DNA from: Candidatus Pantoea gossypiicola
GTDB taxonomy: Bacteria; Pseudomonadota; Gammaproteobacteria; Enterobacterales; Enterobacteriaceae
Direction of reading: 5' to 3'
NCBI RefSeq assembly: GCF_008632075.1
Contig: NZ_VWVM01000003.1
Location: 124,001 to 188,000, forward strand
DNA: 64,000 bases
The translations under genes were made by a program, and so were the position numbers. The notes beneath the pieces are model-generated. The model worked only from the letters and a program-made list of their open reading frames with translations. It was not told the DNA's origin and searched no databases. Below are positions 8,051 through 16,972 of the stretch, piece after piece; the stretch's first letter is position 1, and the number at the start of each line of letters is the position of its first letter.

Positions 8051-10403
8051 CAACAACTCCCGTCAGGCGCTGTACGCCCCAGAAGATCCGCTCCGGCGTC
8101 GCGGGCGCATCCAGCCCAGGGTGCTGACGGTAACCGGCGACGCTGGCGACCGCATCCTGCAGCGCACACCAGGCGGCAATGCCTAACATAAACGGCGGTT
8201 CGCCTACAGCCTTGGAGTGGAACACCGTGTCTTTCGGGTTTTTGCGGTTCTCCACCAGCGTCACCCGCAAATCCGCCGGGACGTCACTGATGGCGGGAAT
8301 TTTGTAGCTTGCCGGACCATCGGTCAGCAACTGGCCTTTGTCGCTCCACACCAACTCTTCGCAGGTGAGCCAGCCGACACCCTGCACAAAGCCCCCTTCG
8401 ACCTGCCCGATGTCAATGGCAGGGTTCAGCGAGGCCCCGACGTCATGCAGGATATCGGCGCGCAGCAGGCGGGACTCACCGGTTAAAGTATCGATCACCA
8501 CCTCGCAGCAGGCAGCCCCAAAGGCGTAGTAGTAGAACGGCGTGCCGCGCCCGGCCAGCCGGTCGTAATGAATCCCTGGCACACGATAGTAGCCGGTGGC
8601 AGAGAGTGGCACCTGATTAAGCCACGCCAGCTTCGCGACCTCCGCAAAGGTGTAATGCTTTTCGCCAGCGCGCACTACGCCATTACGAAAGCTCACCGTC
8701 GACGCGTCGCACTGATGCAGCTCACAGAGCATGGCGATCAGGCGGTCGCGCAGGATTTCCGCGGCGTTCTGCGCTGCTTTACCGTTAAGATCAGCGCCGC
8801 TGGAGGCCGCCGTCGGCGAAGTGTTGGGCACTTTGCCGGTGTCGGTGGGGGTGATCTGAATTTTATCGGTTTCAATCTGCAGCACTTCGGCGACAATCTG
8901 AATCACCTTGGTGTTCAGTCCCTGGCCCATTTCGGTGCCGCCGTGGTTAAGCTGCACCGTACCGTCGGTATAGATCAGAATCAGCGCGCCCGCCTGATTG
9001 AGGAAGCTGGAGGTAAAGGAGATACCGAATTTTACCGGCGTCAGCGCCAGGCCGCGTTTCAGCAGCGGACTGCGGGCGTTAAACGCCGTAATTTCCGCAC
9101 GCCGCGCCTGATAGTCGCTACTCAGCTCCAGCTGTTCAGTGATCTCATCCAGCAGATTGTCCTCGACCTGCTGGTGGTAATGGGTGATGTTGCGATCCTG
9201 CTTGCCGTAATAGTTACGCTTGCGCAGCGCCAGCGGATCCAGCCCACGGTCGCGGGCGATGTGATCCATGATCTGTTCAATCGCCACCATGCCCTGCGGC
9301 CCGCCAAAACCGCGATAGGCGGTGTTCGAGGCCATATTGGTGCGGCAGCGGTAGCCGGTTACCCGCGCATCGCCGAGATAATAAGCGTTATCGGCGTGGA
9401 ACATGGCACGATCGACGATCGATCCGCTCAGATCCAGCGAATAGCCGCAGTTACCGGCCAGATCGATTTTGATGCCGCACAGACGCCCGTCCTCTTCCAC
9501 GCCCGCGTCGTAGCGCACAAAGAACGGATGCCGTTTACCGGTCACGCGCATATCGTCGCGGCGCGAGAGCCGCATTTTTGCCGCACGGCCGGTCTGCCGC
9601 GCCACGATAGCGCAGAGACAGGCAACCCCGGCCGCCTGCGTTTCTTTACCGCCAAAGCCGCCGCCCATCCGGCGCATATCGATGGTCACCTGATTCAGGC
9701 TGATGCCCATCACTTCCGCCACCAGCTTCTGCACTTCGGTGGGGTTCTGGGTTGAGGAGAAGACCTGCAACTGCTGATCTTCGCCAGGAATGACCATTGC
9801 CGTCTGGGTTTCCAGATAGAAATGCTCCTGGCCGCCGATATGGAACGATCCACTGACCCGATGCGGCGCGCGTGCCAGTGCCGCGTCAACGTCACCGCGC
9901 TGGTGAATGTGCGGTTCCTGTACAAAGCTGCCCTGCGCCAGCGCCTGCTCCACATCCAGCAGCGGTTCCAGCACGTCGTACTCAATCACCGCCGCGGCCG
10001 CGCCCAGACGCGCAGCGTCAGGAGATTCTGCCGCCACCGCAATCACGATCTGCCCCAGGTACTCTACTTTGTCATGCGCGAGCAGCGGATCGCCCGGCTC
10101 CAGCGGGCCAACATCATTAATGCCCGGCACATCCTGCCAGGTTAAGACGCTGACAACGCCAGGCACGGCATAACAGGGCTGCACATCTATGCGCAGGATG
10201 CGTGCATGCGCATGCTCACTCAGGCGCGGACAGAGATGCAGCAGACCCGGCAGTTCCGGCTTGTCGTCGATAAAACGCGCCTCGCCGGAGACATGTTTTT
10301 CCGCGCTTTCATGACGGTGACTGCGACCCACGCCGCTCTGTAAATCCGCGGCATACTGCGCCTTGATCACCTCTTCGTTGAGTTCAGGACGGTTATGAGA
10401 CAT
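8037..10403 (-). CDS. xdhB: Xanthine dehydrogenase molybdopterin-binding subunit XdhB
   Basis: This is the 788-residue large subunit that holds the molybdenum cofactor and oxidises hypoxanthine and xanthine to urate. The family signature G-G-G-F-G-G-K-E lies near residue 246, followed by R-G-F-G-G-P-Q-G-M and G-T-E-M-G-Q-G, which contact the cofactor. Near the C-terminus V-G-E-P-P-F contains the catalytic glutamate. An in-frame TTG exists at 10418, but the ATG at 10403 has a GAGG ribosome site and overlaps the xdhA stop by 11 bp, so I chose it. The architecture (separate A and B subunits plus XdhC) is the Rhodobacter/Pseudomonas-type two-subunit enzyme, not the three-subunit E. coli XdhABC. 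Confidence 0.95.
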   Translation of the reverse strand: MSHNRPELNEEVIKAQYAADLQSGVGRSHRHESAEKHVSGEARFIDDKPELPGLLHLCPRLSEHAHARILRIDVQPCYAVPGVVSVLTWQDVPGINDVGPLEPGDPLLAHDKVEYLGQIVIAVAAESPDAARLGAAAAVIEYDVLEPLLDVEQALAQGSFVQEPHIHQRGDVDAALARAPHRVSGSFHIGGQEHFYLETQTAMVIPGEDQQLQVFSSTQNPTEVQKLVAEVMGISLNQVTIDMRRMGGGFGGKETQAAGVACLCAIVARQTGRAAKMRLSRRDDMRVTGKRHPFFVRYDAGVEEDGRLCGIKIDLAGNCGYSLDLSGSIVDRAMFHADNAYYLGDARVTGYRCRTNMASNTAYRGFGGPQGMVAIEQIMDHIARDRGLDPLALRKRNYYGKQDRNITHYHQQVEDNLLDEITEQLELSSDYQARRAEITAFNARSPLLKRGLALTPVKFGISFTSSFLNQAGALILIYTDGTVQLNHGGTEMGQGLNTKVIQIVAEVLQIETDKIQITPTDTGKVPNTSPTAASSGADLNGKAAQNAAEILRDRLIAMLCELHQCDASTVSFRNGVVRAGEKHYTFAEVAKLAWLNQVPLSATGYYRVPGIHYDRLAGRGTPFYYYAFGAACCEVVIDTLTGESRLLRADILHDVGASLNPAIDIGQVEGGFVQGVGWLTCEELVWSDKGQLLTDGPASYKIPAISDVPADLRVTLVENRKNPKDTVFHSKAVGEPPFMLGIAAWCALQDAVASVAGYRQHPGLDAPATPERIFWGVQRLTGVVDGLS

Positions 10404-11835
10404 AGCGGGAGACCTCAAGACAGGTTATTTCGCCATTATGGCGATGCCAGTAGCGGCGGAGCAGATTGCGTGCCACCTGAAGGCGGTAGTCACTGCTGGC
10501 GCGGAAATCAGAAAGCGGCTGGAAATCTTCAGCCAGCGCGGCGGCTGCCCGTGACACCGTCACGGCATTCAGCGGCTGACCGATCAGCGCCTGTTCACAG
10601 TGCCGGGCGCGTTGCGGTGTAGCCGCCATGCCACCAAAAGCGATGCGGGCGGAACTGACAATGCCCTGTTCCATTTGCAGGTTAAAGGCAGCAAACACCG
10701 CCGAAATATCATCATCCAGCCGCTTCGAGACTTTCCATGCCACGAAATCAGGTGACACCGTCACTTTATTGATGCGAATGGCACGGATAAACTCCCCTTT
10801 TTCCAGCTGCGTCTGCCGGTAGCCGGTAAAGAACTGATCCAGCGGCAGGCTGCGCTGCTGCTCTCCGCGCTGCAGCAGCAAGCTGGCATTGAGGGCCAGC
10901 AGCACCGGCGAGGCATCCCCTATCGGAGAGGCGTTACCGATGTTGCCGCCGAGTGTCCCCTGTAAACGGATTTGCAGTGAAGCAAAGCGCTGCAGCATCT
11001 CACTGACGCCGGGAATGCGACTGGCGAGAAACTCGCTGACCTGCTGCAGCGATGCGCCTGCACCCAACAGAAAGTGATCGTCAAATTCGCTGCAGACTTT
11101 CAGTGCGGCAACCTGCTCCAGTGCAATCAGCAGTGGTATTTTTTTATGCTGCTGGGTGATCTGCAGGCTGAGATCGGTGCCACCCGCAAGCAGCTTCGCA
11201 TCGGGATGCGCCAGATAGATTTCGGCCAGCTGTGACGGGGTTTTAGGCAGAAAGCAGCGGCGACCCTCATCGCCTATCTCCTGCATCTCGGGGGTGGCCA
11301 GCGCCGCCAGCCGCTGCACCGTGGCAGCAGCGCCATGATCAAACTGGTCAGTGATCGGCTGCGAGCAGAGCTGTTCGGCCGCAGCCATAATTGGCCGGTA
11401 GCCGGTGCAGCGACAGAGGTTGCCCGCCAGTGCGGTTTCCGCCTGATGCCGATCCCAGCCCGCCGCCTTTTTTTGCAGGCTGAACAGCGACATCACAAAG
11501 CCTGGCGTGCAGAACCCGCATTGCGACCCGTGGCAGTCGACCATCGCCTGTTGCGCCGGATGCAGTGCGCGACCGTGACGCAGATCCTCAACCGTGATCA
11601 GCTGTTTGCCCTGTAACGCAGAGACCAGCGTCAGGCAGCTGTTAACCGTTTCATACTGCATCTCACCGCCGACAGCTTTACCCAGCGTGACGCTGCAGGC
11701 ACCGCAGTCGCCGGAGGCGCAGCCCTCTTTAGTGCCAGGCCGATGCTGACGAGTGCGCAGGTAGTTGAGCACCGTGAGATTCGGGTCGAGCGCATCTTCG
11801 CTGACCAGCTGGTTATTTAACAGAAACTGAATCAT
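10393..11835 (-). CDS. xdhA: Xanthine dehydrogenase small subunit XdhA (2Fe-2S and FAD)
   Basis: This 480-residue subunit passes electrons from the molybdenum site to NAD. The N-terminal ferredoxin domain has C-A-S-G-D-C-G-A-C near residue 39. The second [2Fe-2S] domain has C-G-F-C-T-P-G near 104 and C-R-C-T-G-Y near 141. From about residue 195 the FAD domain follows (L-L-A-G-G-T-D-L, then G-G-N-I-G-N-A-S-P-I-G-D). Iron-sulfur and FAD domains are fused, as in the XdhA subunits of two-subunit enzymes. The start codon overlaps the guaD stop by 4 bp (ATGA), which indicates translation coupling inside the operon. Confidence 0.95.
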   Translation of the reverse strand: MIQFLLNNQLVSEDALDPNLTVLNYLRTRQHRPGTKEGCASGDCGACSVTLGKAVGGEMQYETVNSCLTLVSALQGKQLITVEDLRHGRALHPAQQAMVDCHGSQCGFCTPGFVMSLFSLQKKAAGWDRHQAETALAGNLCRCTGYRPIMAAAEQLCSQPITDQFDHGAAATVQRLAALATPEMQEIGDEGRRCFLPKTPSQLAEIYLAHPDAKLLAGGTDLSLQITQQHKKIPLLIALEQVAALKVCSEFDDHFLLGAGASLQQVSEFLASRIPGVSEMLQRFASLQIRLQGTLGGNIGNASPIGDASPVLLALNASLLLQRGEQQRSLPLDQFFTGYRQTQLEKGEFIRAIRINKVTVSPDFVAWKVSKRLDDDISAVFAAFNLQMEQGIVSSARIAFGGMAATPQRARHCEQALIGQPLNAVTVSRAAAALAEDFQPLSDFRASSDYRLQVARNLLRRYWHRHNGEITCLEVSRYVS

Positions 11836-13160
11836 GCGGCTTGCTCCTGTGCATCGCGCTGCCAGACCGGACGACCACCGACCCAGGTCTGGGCAATGTT
11901 CCGGTCGTCGCCCAGCGTCATTAAGACAAACAGTTTTTCCCAGATATCTTTGCTGTTGCCGATGCGGAGTTGCTGAAGCGCAGAGACCGCCGGATCGAGC
12001 ACCACAAAGTCCGCCTCTTTACCGACGCTGAAATTCCCGATTGCATGGTCGAGATCCAGCGCGTGCGCCCCGCCCAGCGTGGCATGATAAAAGGCTTCAG
12101 CGGCGCTTAGCCGGTAGTGCTGCAGCTGGCCTACCTTGTAGGCTTCGCCCAGCGTCTGCAGCATATTAAAGGTGGTGCCTGCGCCAACATCGGTGCCAAT
12201 CCCCACTTTTACGCCCTGCTGCCAGCTGCGTTTGATGTTAAACAGGCCGCTGCCCAGGAACAGGTTTGAGGTAGGACAGAAGGCAATGGAGGAATCGGTA
12301 TCGTGCAGACACTGCCATTCCTGCTCTTCCAGATGCAGACAGTGCGCAAAGACGCTGCGGCGACCGGTCAGCTGATGATGATGATAAACATCCAGATAAC
12401 CCTCGCGCTCCGGGAACAGTTCTTTCACCCAGGCAACCTCCTGCGGGTTTTCGCTGAGATGGGTGTGCAGCCAGGTATCCGGGAATGCCTGACGCAGCTG
12501 CTGCACTTTCTCCAGCAGCTGCGGGGATGACGTCGGCGCAAAGCGCGGCGTCAGGGCATAATTCAGCCGTCCACGCTTGTGCCAGCGTTCAATCAGCGCT
12601 CGCGTCTGCTGATAGCTCTGTTCAGGGGTTTCGATGAGATTGTCGGGCGCATTACGATCCATCATCACTTTGCCGGCAATCAGCCGCATGTTCAGGGTTT
12701 CAGCCGCGCTGAACAGCGCCTCCACCGATTGCGGATGCACGGTGCCAAATACCAGCGCGCTGGTGGTGCCGTTGGAGAGCAGCTGATGCAGGAAAAAGGC
12801 GGACATCTTTGCGGCGTGATCCGGGCAGTGATACTGCGCTTCGACCGGGAAGGTGTAGTGATTCAGCCACTCCAGCAGCTGTTCGCCAAAGGCACCAATC
12901 ATCTCCGTCTGTGGATAGTGAATGTGGGTATCGACAAAGCCCGGCACGATCAATTTGCCGCGCAGATCGATAACAGGCTGTCCCGCCAGCTTCGCCTCGC
13001 TGTTCTCCCAGCTATCCAGCCCAATTACGTGTCCGTCGCGCAGCAGCAGCACCCCATCCTCCAGGTAGCGAGCCTTTCCGGTCAGGTCGTCGGGATGATC
13101 CACCACGCCAGTGAAGTCAAAAAAGCTGGCGCGTATCGCCGTATCGGTTGCTGATAGCAT
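11832..13160 (-). CDS. guaD: Guanine deaminase GuaD
   Basis: GuaD hydrolyses guanine to xanthine and ammonia, feeding xanthine dehydrogenase. The 442-residue amidohydrolase (E. coli GuaD 439) shows the metal-binding H-x-H in V-D-T-H-I-H-Y-P near residue 78, the conserved H-T-H-L-S-E and A-H-C-x-H segments, and G-I-G-T-D-V-G-A-G at the third metal ligand. The ATG at 13160 has an AAGGAC ribosome site. It is the first gene of the guaD-xdhA-xdhB-xdhC operon, in which every junction overlaps. About 400 bp of upstream DNA contains two PurR-type palindromes. Confidence 0.95.
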   Translation of the reverse strand: MLSATDTAIRASFFDFTGVVDHPDDLTGKARYLEDGVLLLRDGHVIGLDSWENSEAKLAGQPVIDLRGKLIVPGFVDTHIHYPQTEMIGAFGEQLLEWLNHYTFPVEAQYHCPDHAAKMSAFFLHQLLSNGTTSALVFGTVHPQSVEALFSAAETLNMRLIAGKVMMDRNAPDNLIETPEQSYQQTRALIERWHKRGRLNYALTPRFAPTSSPQLLEKVQQLRQAFPDTWLHTHLSENPQEVAWVKELFPEREGYLDVYHHHQLTGRRSVFAHCLHLEEQEWQCLHDTDSSIAFCPTSNLFLGSGLFNIKRSWQQGVKVGIGTDVGAGTTFNMLQTLGEAYKVGQLQHYRLSAAEAFYHATLGGAHALDLDHAIGNFSVGKEADFVVLDPAVSALQQLRIGNSKDIWEKLFVLMTLGDDRNIAQTWVGGRPVWQRDAQEQAA

Positions 13161-13321
13161 GGTATGTCCTTTCTGAAAGCGCGATTAATTATCTGCAGAT
13201 GATTCTCTGTTAAAAACCCTGCAACCTGCGTGCCAGATCTGAAATACAAAAAATATCTTAAATATCAATATATTAATGAAATAAAGTGAGCGTTGCGCAA
13301 CAAAGATGGCCTTCGATAGCG

Positions 13322-13358
13322 TCGCAACCGTTTGCGAAGCCGATGCAAACGGTTGCGA
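13322..13358. promoter_or_regulatory. Pair of PurR-type (LacI-family) operator palindromes
   Basis: CGCAACCGTTTGC at 13323-13335 is followed by its exact reverse complement at 13345-13357. Each arm by itself also fits the PurR core GCAA-N-CG-N-TT-N-C, and the two central CG steps (13329-13330 and 13350-13351) are 21 bp apart, two helical turns. The pair lies 163 bp upstream of guaD and 205 bp upstream of the divergent ydfG. It could bind PurR or another LacI-family repressor. As a whole it could also fold as a 13-bp hairpin, so a terminator or structural role is the alternative, although no T-run follows. Confidence 0.5.
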
Positions 13359-13562
13359 TTACATATCGCGCAGATAGGTTAACCTGAGTATGGCCTGCCA
13401 CCCGATAATCTGCCCTTTTACGGTGCAGACTGCCCTGAAAAGGCGCAGCGGGATGCCCGTTAAAATCCGTTTACAGGCCAGGCTGCTTTTCTCCGCGCAG
13501 AAGCAGAAATGAAATGCTATGGTGAAGCCATCGACTCTGAAAATGGCATAAGGAACAGTGAG

Positions 13563-14309
13563 ATGATTATTTTTGTCACCGGCGCAACCGCCGGTTTTGG
13601 GGAAAGCATCACCCGCCGCTTTATCGGGAACGGTCATAAAGTGATTGCCACCGGACGACGCGCTGAACGTCTGAAAGCGCTGAAGGATGAGCTGGGCGAC
13701 AATCTTTATACCGTACAGCTGGATGTGCGTAACCGTGCCGCTATTGAAGAGGCGGTGACGCAGTTACCGGCGGAATGGCGCAATATCGACGTGCTGGTCA
13801 ATAACGCCGGTCTGGCGCTGGGCATTGAGCCTGCGCACAAAGCTAACGTTGAAGACTGGGAAAATATGATCGACACCAACACCAAGGGGCTGGTCTATAT
13901 GACCCGCGCCCTGCTGCCACAGATGGTGGAGCGGGATGTGGGTCATATCATCAATATCGGTTCCATTGCCGGCAGCTGGCCGTATGCCGGGGGCAACGTT
14001 TACGGAGCGACCAAAGCCTTTGTGCGTCAGTTCAGCCTGAACCTGCGTACCGATCTGCACGGCACCGCGCTGCGTGTGACCGACATTGAGCCGGGTCTGG
14101 TTGGCGGCACCGAGTTTTCTAACGTGCGCTTCAAAGGCGATGATGACAAAGCCGGTCAGGTCTATGAAGGTGCTACTGCTCTGACGCCGGAAGATGTGAC
14201 AGAAGCGGTCTGGTGGGTCGCTACGCTGCCTGAGCATGTCAATATCAATAGCCTGGAGATGATGCCGGTCAGCCAGACGCTGGCGGGTCTTAAAGTGCAT
14301 AAGCCGTAA
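13563..14309 (+). CDS. ydfG: NADP-dependent 3-hydroxy acid dehydrogenase YdfG
   Basis: This short-chain dehydrogenase oxidises L-allo-threonine, L-serine and 3-hydroxypropionate-type acids and also reduces malonic semialdehyde. The 248 residues are exactly the E. coli length. The cofactor motif T-G-A-T-A-G-F-G starts at residue 6, R-R-A-E-R at about residue 32 confers NADP preference, and the catalytic Y-G-A-T-K motif and N-N-A-G are present. The frame is open further upstream to 13509, but the ATG at 13563 follows AAGGA and gives the E. coli N-terminus. In E. coli it is the direct neighbour of dcp. Confidence 0.97.
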   Translation: MIIFVTGATAGFGESITRRFIGNGHKVIATGRRAERLKALKDELGDNLYTVQLDVRNRAAIEEAVTQLPAEWRNIDVLVNNAGLALGIEPAHKANVEDWENMIDTNTKGLVYMTRALLPQMVERDVGHIINIGSIAGSWPYAGGNVYGATKAFVRQFSLNLRTDLHGTALRVTDIEPGLVGGTEFSNVRFKGDDDKAGQVYEGATALTPEDVTEAVWWVATLPEHVNINSLEMMPVSQTLAGLKVHKP

Positions 14310-14319
14310 GCCTCTGCCG

Positions 14320-14340
14320 CGCCAGCCATTATGGCTGGCG
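14320..14340. terminator. Hairpin between convergent ydfG and ynfA
   Basis: CGCCAGCC at 14320 pairs with GGCTGGCG ending at 14340, with a five-base loop. It sits directly between two convergent stop codons. The T-run is weak, so termination is plausible but not certain. Confidence 0.5.
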
Positions 14341-14670
14341 TTAACCGCGTCCCCAGCCCATGACGATGATCAGCATGCCGCTTAAGGCAATCAGTGCCCC
14401 GCTCCAGTCCCACGCACTTAACTTCACACCATCCACCACCCGTAACCAGAGCAGTGCGGTGAGCACGTAGACGCCACCGTAGGCGGCATACACCCGTCCG
14501 CTGGCAGCCGGATGCAGCGTCAGCAGCCAGACAAACAGCGCCAGACTGGCCGCGGCGGGCAGCAACAGCCACGTCGATCCCCCTTTCTTCAGCCACAACC
14601 ACGGCAGAAAGCAGCCGGTGATCTCCGCCAGCGCGGTTATAAAAAACAGCAAGGCGGTCTTAATCAGCAC
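14341..14670 (-). CDS. ynfA: Small inner-membrane protein of the YnfA (UPF0060) family
   Basis: This 109-residue protein (E. coli YnfA 108) is almost wholly hydrophobic, with four predicted membrane helices and the family segments A-L-A-E-I-x-G-C-F and A-A-Y-G-G-V-Y. The fold is related to small multidrug resistance (SMR/EmrE) transporters. A transport role has been suggested for some members, but the physiological substrate is unsettled. It is convergent with ydfG, and ynfB follows divergently, as in the E. coli ynfA-ynfB order. Confidence 0.93.
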   Translation of the reverse strand: MLIKTALLFFITALAEITGCFLPWLWLKKGGSTWLLLPAAASLALFVWLLTLHPAASGRVYAAYGGVYVLTALLWLRVVDGVKLSAWDWSGALIALSGMLIIVMGWGRG

Positions 14671-14800
14671 GCTTACCTCTCCTGAACATAAACAAACGAC
14701 TCACCGCTGGTGAGCAAAGAAACGGCGATGATATACTATGAGTACTCGCTGCAACAGCCGTCCCGGATGGCGATGTTTGCGTTAACTAAAGGAAATTGTG

Positions 14801-15124
14801 ATGAAAAAAATGATCCCTGCCGTGCTGATGGTGCTGCTTTCCACAGCAGCTGTGACTGCCACTGCGAATACTAATCGTCTGATCATTGAAGATGGCAGTT
14901 CTGCGCTGAGCAATGAAGCAGCGCGTCAGGACAAAGAGCAATGGAATGACACGCGTATGCTGCGCCATAAAGTGAATACCCGCGTCGAAAAAGAGTTTGA
15001 TAAAACCGATCGCGCCTTTGATACCCGCGACAAGTGCGAGCAGAGCCTCAATCTGAACGCGTACTGGGAACCTAACACCCTGCGTTGCCTGGATCGCCGT
15101 TCAGGTCGCCCGGTAGCGCCGTAA
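14801..15124 (+). CDS. ynfB: Periplasmic protein YnfB (DUF1283)
   Basis: This 107-residue protein has a signal peptide of about 22 residues. The C-terminal half (K-E-Q-W-N-D-T-R ... D-K-C-E-Q-S ... [15 protein letters not shown]) aligns closely with E. coli YnfB as I remember it. Two cysteines probably form a disulfide in the periplasm. A GTG lies three bases upstream, but the ATG at 14801 with AAAGGAAA spacing is the better start. Function is not established. Confidence 0.92.
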   Translation: MKKMIPAVLMVLLSTAAVTATANTNRLIIEDGSSALSNEAARQDKEQWNDTRMLRHKVNTRVEKEFDKTDRAFDTRDKCEQSLNLNAYWEPNTLRCLDRRSGRPVAP

Positions 15125-15169
15125 ATTTGAGCTATAGTAATGACGGACGACTAACATAAGGAAGACGTG

Positions 15170-15466
15170 ATGAAGCTACAGAGGGTTTTGTTAAGCGCGG
15201 CGTTTTTAGCTCTGCCGCTGATGGCGCAGGCATCCTGCGAATCGGTAAAAGCCGATATCAGCCAGAAGATTATTCAGAACGGTGTACCTGAATCGGGTTT
15301 TAGTCTCGATATCGTTGCCAATGATCAGGTTGATCAGGCGGGTGGTCAGGTCGTCGGACATTGTGAAAACGACACACAAAAGATTGTTTACAAGCGTACA
15401 GGCCGTGACGATGAAGCCAGCGTCCCGGCCAGTGCCGGCAGTTCTCAGGACGCGCCAGCACAGTAG
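15170..15466 (+). CDS. ynfD: Periplasmic protein YnfD (DUF1161)
   Basis: This 98-residue secreted protein has a signal peptide ending near A-Q-A and a mature part starting with S-C-E-S-V-K-A-D-I, then N-G-V-P-E-S, L-D-I-V-x-N-D-Q and V-V-G-H-C, the hallmarks of DUF1161. The two cysteines probably pair. The C-terminus is a low-complexity Ser/Ala/Pro tail. An ATG follows a weaker in-frame GTG, with the AAGGAAGA ribosome site favouring 15170. It is adjacent to ynfB, whereas speG and ynfC sit between them in E. coli. Function is unknown. Confidence 0.9.
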   Translation: MKLQRVLLSAAFLALPLMAQASCESVKADISQKIIQNGVPESGFSLDIVANDQVDQAGGQVVGHCENDTQKIVYKRTGRDDEASVPASAGSSQDAPAQ

Positions 15467-15479
15467 TAAACGTCAAACC

Positions 15480-15500
15480 AGGGCGACATCCTGTCGCCCT
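15480..15500. terminator. Hairpin between convergent ynfD and the DHA2 transporter
   Basis: AGGGCGAC at 15480-15487 pairs perfectly with GTCGCCCT at 15493-15500 around a five-base loop, between two convergent stops. No long T-run follows on either side. Confidence 0.5.
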
Positions 15501-15505
15501 GCCAC

Positions 15506-16972
15506 TTAGTCCGACTGTTCCGGCCGCTGACGCGGCATCATCCATGCCACTCCCACCGCAAACAGCGCAATCACCAGTGCTACCACGAACACCCAGTGCA
15601 GTGATGCGGCTATCGCCGCCACCATATGCTGCAGGGTTTCTGGCTGCAACTGCTGGCGACTGGGTTCAGACATGATCTGCTGCACCGGATCCTGCACCTG
15701 CGGCAGTCGCCACTGCAGATTAAGATTCAGCACCGCACCCATAATCGCCGTGCCCACCGCCGAACCGATCATCCGGCTGAACATGATAGACGCGGTACAG
15801 ATGCCGCGAATCTGGTAGTCCGCCTGGTTCTGCACAGAGACCAGGAAGGTAGTGCTGGTCATGCCCATGCCAGTGCCAATCAGAAACGCCGTGAAGCCCG
15901 CCTGATAGAGTGAGCTGGCGGGCTGCAGGAACAGCAACAAGGTGCTGCCGGCGACCAGCAGTAACGCGCCGAGCTGGGCGGTAAAGCGGTAGGAGGTGTG
16001 CAGCATCAGCCTGCCGCTTAGCGTGCTGGCCAGCGGCCAGCCAATCGACATCATCGCCAGCACACTGCCTGCCTGTAATGGCGAACCGCCACTGATCCCC
16101 TGTATCCAGGTGGGCAGAAACGCACTGATGCCCATCATCGCCGCCCCGATAATCAGGTTGCCTGCATTGCCCGCCACAATTAGCCGGCTGCGCCAGATGA
16201 TGAGTGGAAACAGCGGTGCCGCTGAACGCTGCTCATGGCGCTTGAGCTGCCAGCCCGCGAACAGAGAGAAAAGCAGGAACGGCACCAGCCAGAGGCCCAG
16301 CTGTTCCGCCTGCAACAGTGCAATCAACAGGGCCGTCACGCAAAGCATCAGCCAGCTGCTGCCCGCCAGGTTCAGTGGCTGCGACGTCTCCTCTTTCTGA
16401 TGCGCCGGTAACCAGCGCGCCAGCATCAGCATGCTGATCAGCCCTATCGGCAGATTGACCCAGAAAATTACCGACCAGCTAAAGTGCTGCACCAGCCAGG
16501 CCCCGGTCAGCGGCCCCACGATCGCCGCCACACCCCAGACACTGGAGAGCCAGCCCTGCACGCTGGCGCGTTCACGCGGCGAGTAGATGTCGGCCACGAT
16601 GGTGGAGCTGAGCGGCATAATGGCCCCCGCGCCAAGGCCCTGAAAGGCCCGGAAAAGGATCAGCCAGGTCATGGTATGGGCAAAGCCACACAGCACCGAT
16701 CCCACCAGGAAAATCGAGGTGCCGATAAAAAACATGGTTTTGCGCCCCACCATATCCGCCAGACGCCCATAGAGCGGCACGCTGACCGCCTGAGTCAGCA
16801 GATAGATGGAGAAGACCCAGCCAAACTGCGAAAAACCGCCAAGGTCAGCAATGATGGTCGGCATCGCGGTGGCCACAATGGTGACTTCAATGGCCGCCAT
16901 AAACATCGCCAGCATACAGGCGATTAAGATCCAGTGGCGATGTCCGGTCTGAAGTTGTGCGCTGTCAGTCAT
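15506..16972 (-). CDS. Drug:H+ antiporter of the MFS DHA2 type
   Basis: This 488-residue membrane protein is long enough for the 14-helix DHA2 topology. It shows the MFS motif A (G-R-L-A-D-M-V-G-R-K near residue 70) and a motif C-like G-P-L-x-G-A-W segment in helix 5. T-I-V-A-T-A-M-P-T-I in helix 1 is the DHA2 motif D1. Such proteins export drugs, dyes or bile-salt-like compounds using the proton gradient. The ATG at 16972 has an AAAGGA site. It has no regulator next to it and is divergent from the osmoprotectant operon. The substrate cannot be named from sequence. Confidence 0.85.
   Translation of the reverse strand: MTDSAQLQTGHRHWILIACMLAMFMAAIEVTIVATAMPTIIADLGGFSQFGWVFSIYLLTQAVSVPLYGRLADMVGRKTMFFIGTSIFLVGSVLCGFAHTMTWLILFRAFQGLGAGAIMPLSSTIVADIYSPRERASVQGWLSSVWGVAAIVGPLTGAWLVQHFSWSVIFWVNLPIGLISMLMLARWLPAHQKEETSQPLNLAGSSWLMLCVTALLIALLQAEQLGLWLVPFLLFSLFAGWQLKRHEQRSAAPLFPLIIWRSRLIVAGNAGNLIIGAAMMGISAFLPTWIQGISGGSPLQAGSVLAMMSIGWPLASTLSGRLMLHTSYRFTAQLGALLLVAGSTLLLFLQPASSLYQAGFTAFLIGTGMGMTSTTFLVSVQNQADYQIRGICTASIMFSRMIGSAVGTAIMGAVLNLNLQWRLPQVQDPVQQIMSEPSRQQLQPETLQHMVAAIAASLHWVFVVALVIALFAVGVAWMMPRQRPEQSD

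Noticed and set aside
8568..9755. 395-codon plus-strand frame opposite xdhB
   Set aside because: xdhB is certain from its motifs. The antisense frame is His/Arg/Gln-rich in the way typical of shadows of GC-rich coding sequence.
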